DNA from: Bacillota bacterium
Lineage (GTDB): Bacteria; Bacillota; SHA-98; Ch115
Length of the DNA: 64,000 bases
Direction of reading: 5' to 3'
NCBI GenBank assembly: GCA_013178415.1
Contig: JABLXA010000011.1
Location: 1-64,000, forward strand
Shown here: in pieces, positions 62,469 through 64,000 of the stretch
Numbering within the stretch: position 1 is the first letter of the stretch
Layout of the letters: each line of letters opens with the position of its first letter
Translations under genes and position numbers: made by a program
The notes under the pieces: model-generated
What the model saw: the letters and a program-made list of their open reading frames with translations, nothing else
Databases searched by the model: none
What the model was told of the DNA's origin: nothing

Positions 62469-63932
62469 ATGCTCCAGCCACTTGTAAACAGAGAGGAAAT
62501 ACGGGGAAGGCTCTTGCTGGATCTGGTTCGCCAGGTCGAGGCGAGGATCAAGGAACTCAAGCCTATTGAAGATGAATCCTTTGCGAAACCCCGGGCAATT
62601 GTAAGGCAGGGCGAGGAGCTCTGGCTTGAGATAAAGGATGTCCATGGAACCACTGCCTCGGAACTCTTGAATTCGTCCCCGCACGGATTGGACCCCAAGG
62701 TAGTCGCCGCTATTTTGAAGTCCATCGTCAGGGTCATGAGGGCCTATCATTCGAAAGGCCTCGTGCTGGGAGGAGTTACCCCTGACTGCATTATTGTCGA
62801 TCTCGATGCCGCTCATGGTCAGGAACAGGAAATCAGAGTTGCCATATTTGATCCCAAGATTCACCACCTTCTTGCGCCATATAGAGGAATCAATTCAAAA
62901 GAAAATAACTATGTACCGCCTGAAGTTATCAAAGGGCAAGCCTGGAAGCAAGAGCAGGATATCTTCGCGGTAGGAGTGACGCTTTATCACCTCTTGACAG
63001 GAATTCTGCCTTTCGATGACCGGGATCCCGCTATCGTGGCGGACAATATCTTACAAAAGGCCCCCCTTGATCCCCGTGTTTATAACGAGGATGTATCGCC
63101 TGAATTTGTTTCCCTCGCCCTGAAAATGCTGGAAAAAGACACAAAGGAGCGATACAAGAAGGGAGAGGAAATAGAATCTGAGATCGAGAGACTTCTGGCG
63201 CAAGGCAAGGTCGTGGCCTCTGATGAAGAAAAGAAAGCCTTCAGCCGTAAGGCGGGCCAGGTGCAAGTCAAGGAAAAAGCATTCGAAGTGCAAAGGTTCA
63301 TCCGCTATAGAGTAGGCCTAATAGCGGGTCTGGCTATCATAATTGTCGCAAGCCTCCTGCTTTTCCAGAAGGGCAAAGTGACCCCCATCATAACCCCATC
63401 GACCACGCCGGAACAAGTTGTGTCGCTCTATTACAAAGCCATTGATGATCTTAATGTACAGCTTCTGGATGAGGCTATAGATTCAAAGGCAGGGGCGAAC
63501 GTGACAAGATGGGTAACAAATCTTTACGTAGTCGAACGTATGAATCTGGCCATGGCGCTGCAACAGCCAATGCTGCCAACAGCGGCCGATGAAACCCAGA
63601 AGGCGCAATCTGGACAAGAAAAGAAGCCGCAATCCCAAGAAGAACAGAAACAAGGGCCGCAGAGGGGGAAGATTGAGGCAGGAAAGCCTGGACCAGGCCC
63701 CGGGCAGGTTGAGAATACCGCTCTAAAGGCGGTAGACATGGTGAAGGTGACCGATCTCAAGATCACGCATCTACCATCACAAGAGGAATCGCCGAGATTT
63801 CGCGCCACCTATCGCTTGACCCTTCCCTCGGAAGGAGGTCCCAAGACTACAGCATATGAGGATCTTCTGACTCTGAAGCGCGTAGAGGGCAAGTGGCGTA
63901 TAGTTGAGCTGAATCAAAAGCAACTTCCTTAG
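62469..63932 (+). CDS. Membrane-anchored protein-kinase-like protein (predicted pseudokinase)
   Basis: 487 residues. Residues 1-245 follow the Ser/Thr kinase C-lobe pattern: YVPPEV (148-153) for the APE motif, QDIFAVGVTLYHLLTGILPFDD (163-184) for helix F. The catalytic loop, normally HRDxKPEN, reads LGGVTPDC (100-107), the DFG motif reads DPK (128-130), and no VAIK lysine or glycine-rich loop is seen. Catalysis is therefore unlikely. A membrane helix spans 281-299, followed outside by a 180-residue domain starting TPEQVVSLYYKAIDDLN, with an NTF2-like look and a Gln/Pro/Lys-rich linker near 375-410. GAGGTG precedes the ATG. It may be a sensor or scaffold at the envelope. Confidence 0.8.
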   Translation: MLQPLVNREEIRGRLLLDLVRQVEARIKELKPIEDESFAKPRAIVRQGEELWLEIKDVHGTTASELLNSSPHGLDPKVVAAILKSIVRVMRAYHSKGLVLGGVTPDCIIVDLDAAHGQEQEIRVAIFDPKIHHLLAPYRGINSKENNYVPPEVIKGQAWKQEQDIFAVGVTLYHLLTGILPFDDRDPAIVADNILQKAPLDPRVYNEDVSPEFVSLALKMLEKDTKERYKKGEEIESEIERLLAQGKVVASDEEKKAFSRKAGQVQVKEKAFEVQRFIRYRVGLIAGLAIIIVASLLLFQKGKVTPIITPSTTPEQVVSLYYKAIDDLNVQLLDEAIDSKAGANVTRWVTNLYVVERMNLAMALQQPMLPTAADETQKAQSGQEKKPQSQEEQKQGPQRGKIEAGKPGPGPGQVENTALKAVDMVKVTDLKITHLPSQEESPRFRATYRLTLPSEGGPKTTAYEDLLTLKRVEGKWRIVELNQKQLP

Positions 63933-64000
63933 AATTCACCGGTCCTGGTTCTCCAGAGACTGTCGACTCTCTTCCATGAACGTCGCCAGCCGCCCGGGTC

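Noticed and set aside
62175-62867. 230-codon minus-strand frame covering the element at 62.27 kb and the pseudokinase start.
   Set aside because: Most of it is antisense to the pseudokinase gene; only the short GNFGLGYL segment is of interest and is reported with the repeated element.

Overview
The window reads as chromosome of an anaerobic, spore-forming member of the Bacillota (a Clostridia- or Limnochordia-like lineage). Signs are spoIIE next to tilS and ftsH, a T-box leader for tRNA-Cys, the 3H-domain repressor NiaR, a LacI-type regulator, many TTG/GTG starts behind strong GGAGG sites, orphan ECF S-components, and a rubredoxin plus FprA-type flavodiiron protein for O2/NO detoxification. 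No rRNA, tRNA, CRISPR array or intact insertion sequence was found.

Layout. 0-19 kb is accessory and partly decayed. It holds a truncated peptide/oligosaccharide-binding protein, a remnant resembling the end of an oligogalacturonate lyase-type beta-propeller, a LacI repressor, and a three-gene oxidoreductase operon (Zn-dehydrogenase, FrdA-like flavoprotein, PreA-like FMN/Fe-S protein). Matching operator-promoter modules precede the repressor and the operon. Then come a full-length solute-binding protein, two overlapping ADP-ribosylglycohydrolase-family genes with atypical metal motifs, a PPC-domain protein, an RraA-like aldolase, a PrpR-type sigma-54 activator, a degenerate repeat array, an FGGY sugar kinase and a truncated barrel protein. 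I read 8.4-19.7 kb as an uncharacterised catabolic locus, possibly for glycosylated or ribosylated compounds.

19.8-28.4 kb holds cysE with its T-box, prs, an ATPase-nuclease fusion, a P1 peptidase, an ECF S-component, a YdcZ-type transporter and folP-folB-folK. 28.5-37.4 kb is one operon for the whole shikimate pathway and both prephenate branches: aroH-aroF-tyrA-aroA-aroE-aroC-aroKB-aroQ-pheA, with aroK and aroB fused.

37.4-46.1 kb holds a niacin-type ECF S-component with a probable NiaR operator, glutamate formimidoyltransferase, niaR, ftsH, tilS and spoIIE. 46.2-56.4 kb holds a MacAB-like efflux operon, a YIP1 membrane protein, adenine deaminase with two Gfo/Idh/MocA dehydrogenases, and a phosphohexomutase. 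56.4-64 kb holds pstSCA without pstB, behind a textbook PhoP box that overlaps a divergent rubredoxin promoter, then fprA flanked by a local repeat family, an adenosine-specific-kinase-family protein, and a membrane-anchored pseudokinase.
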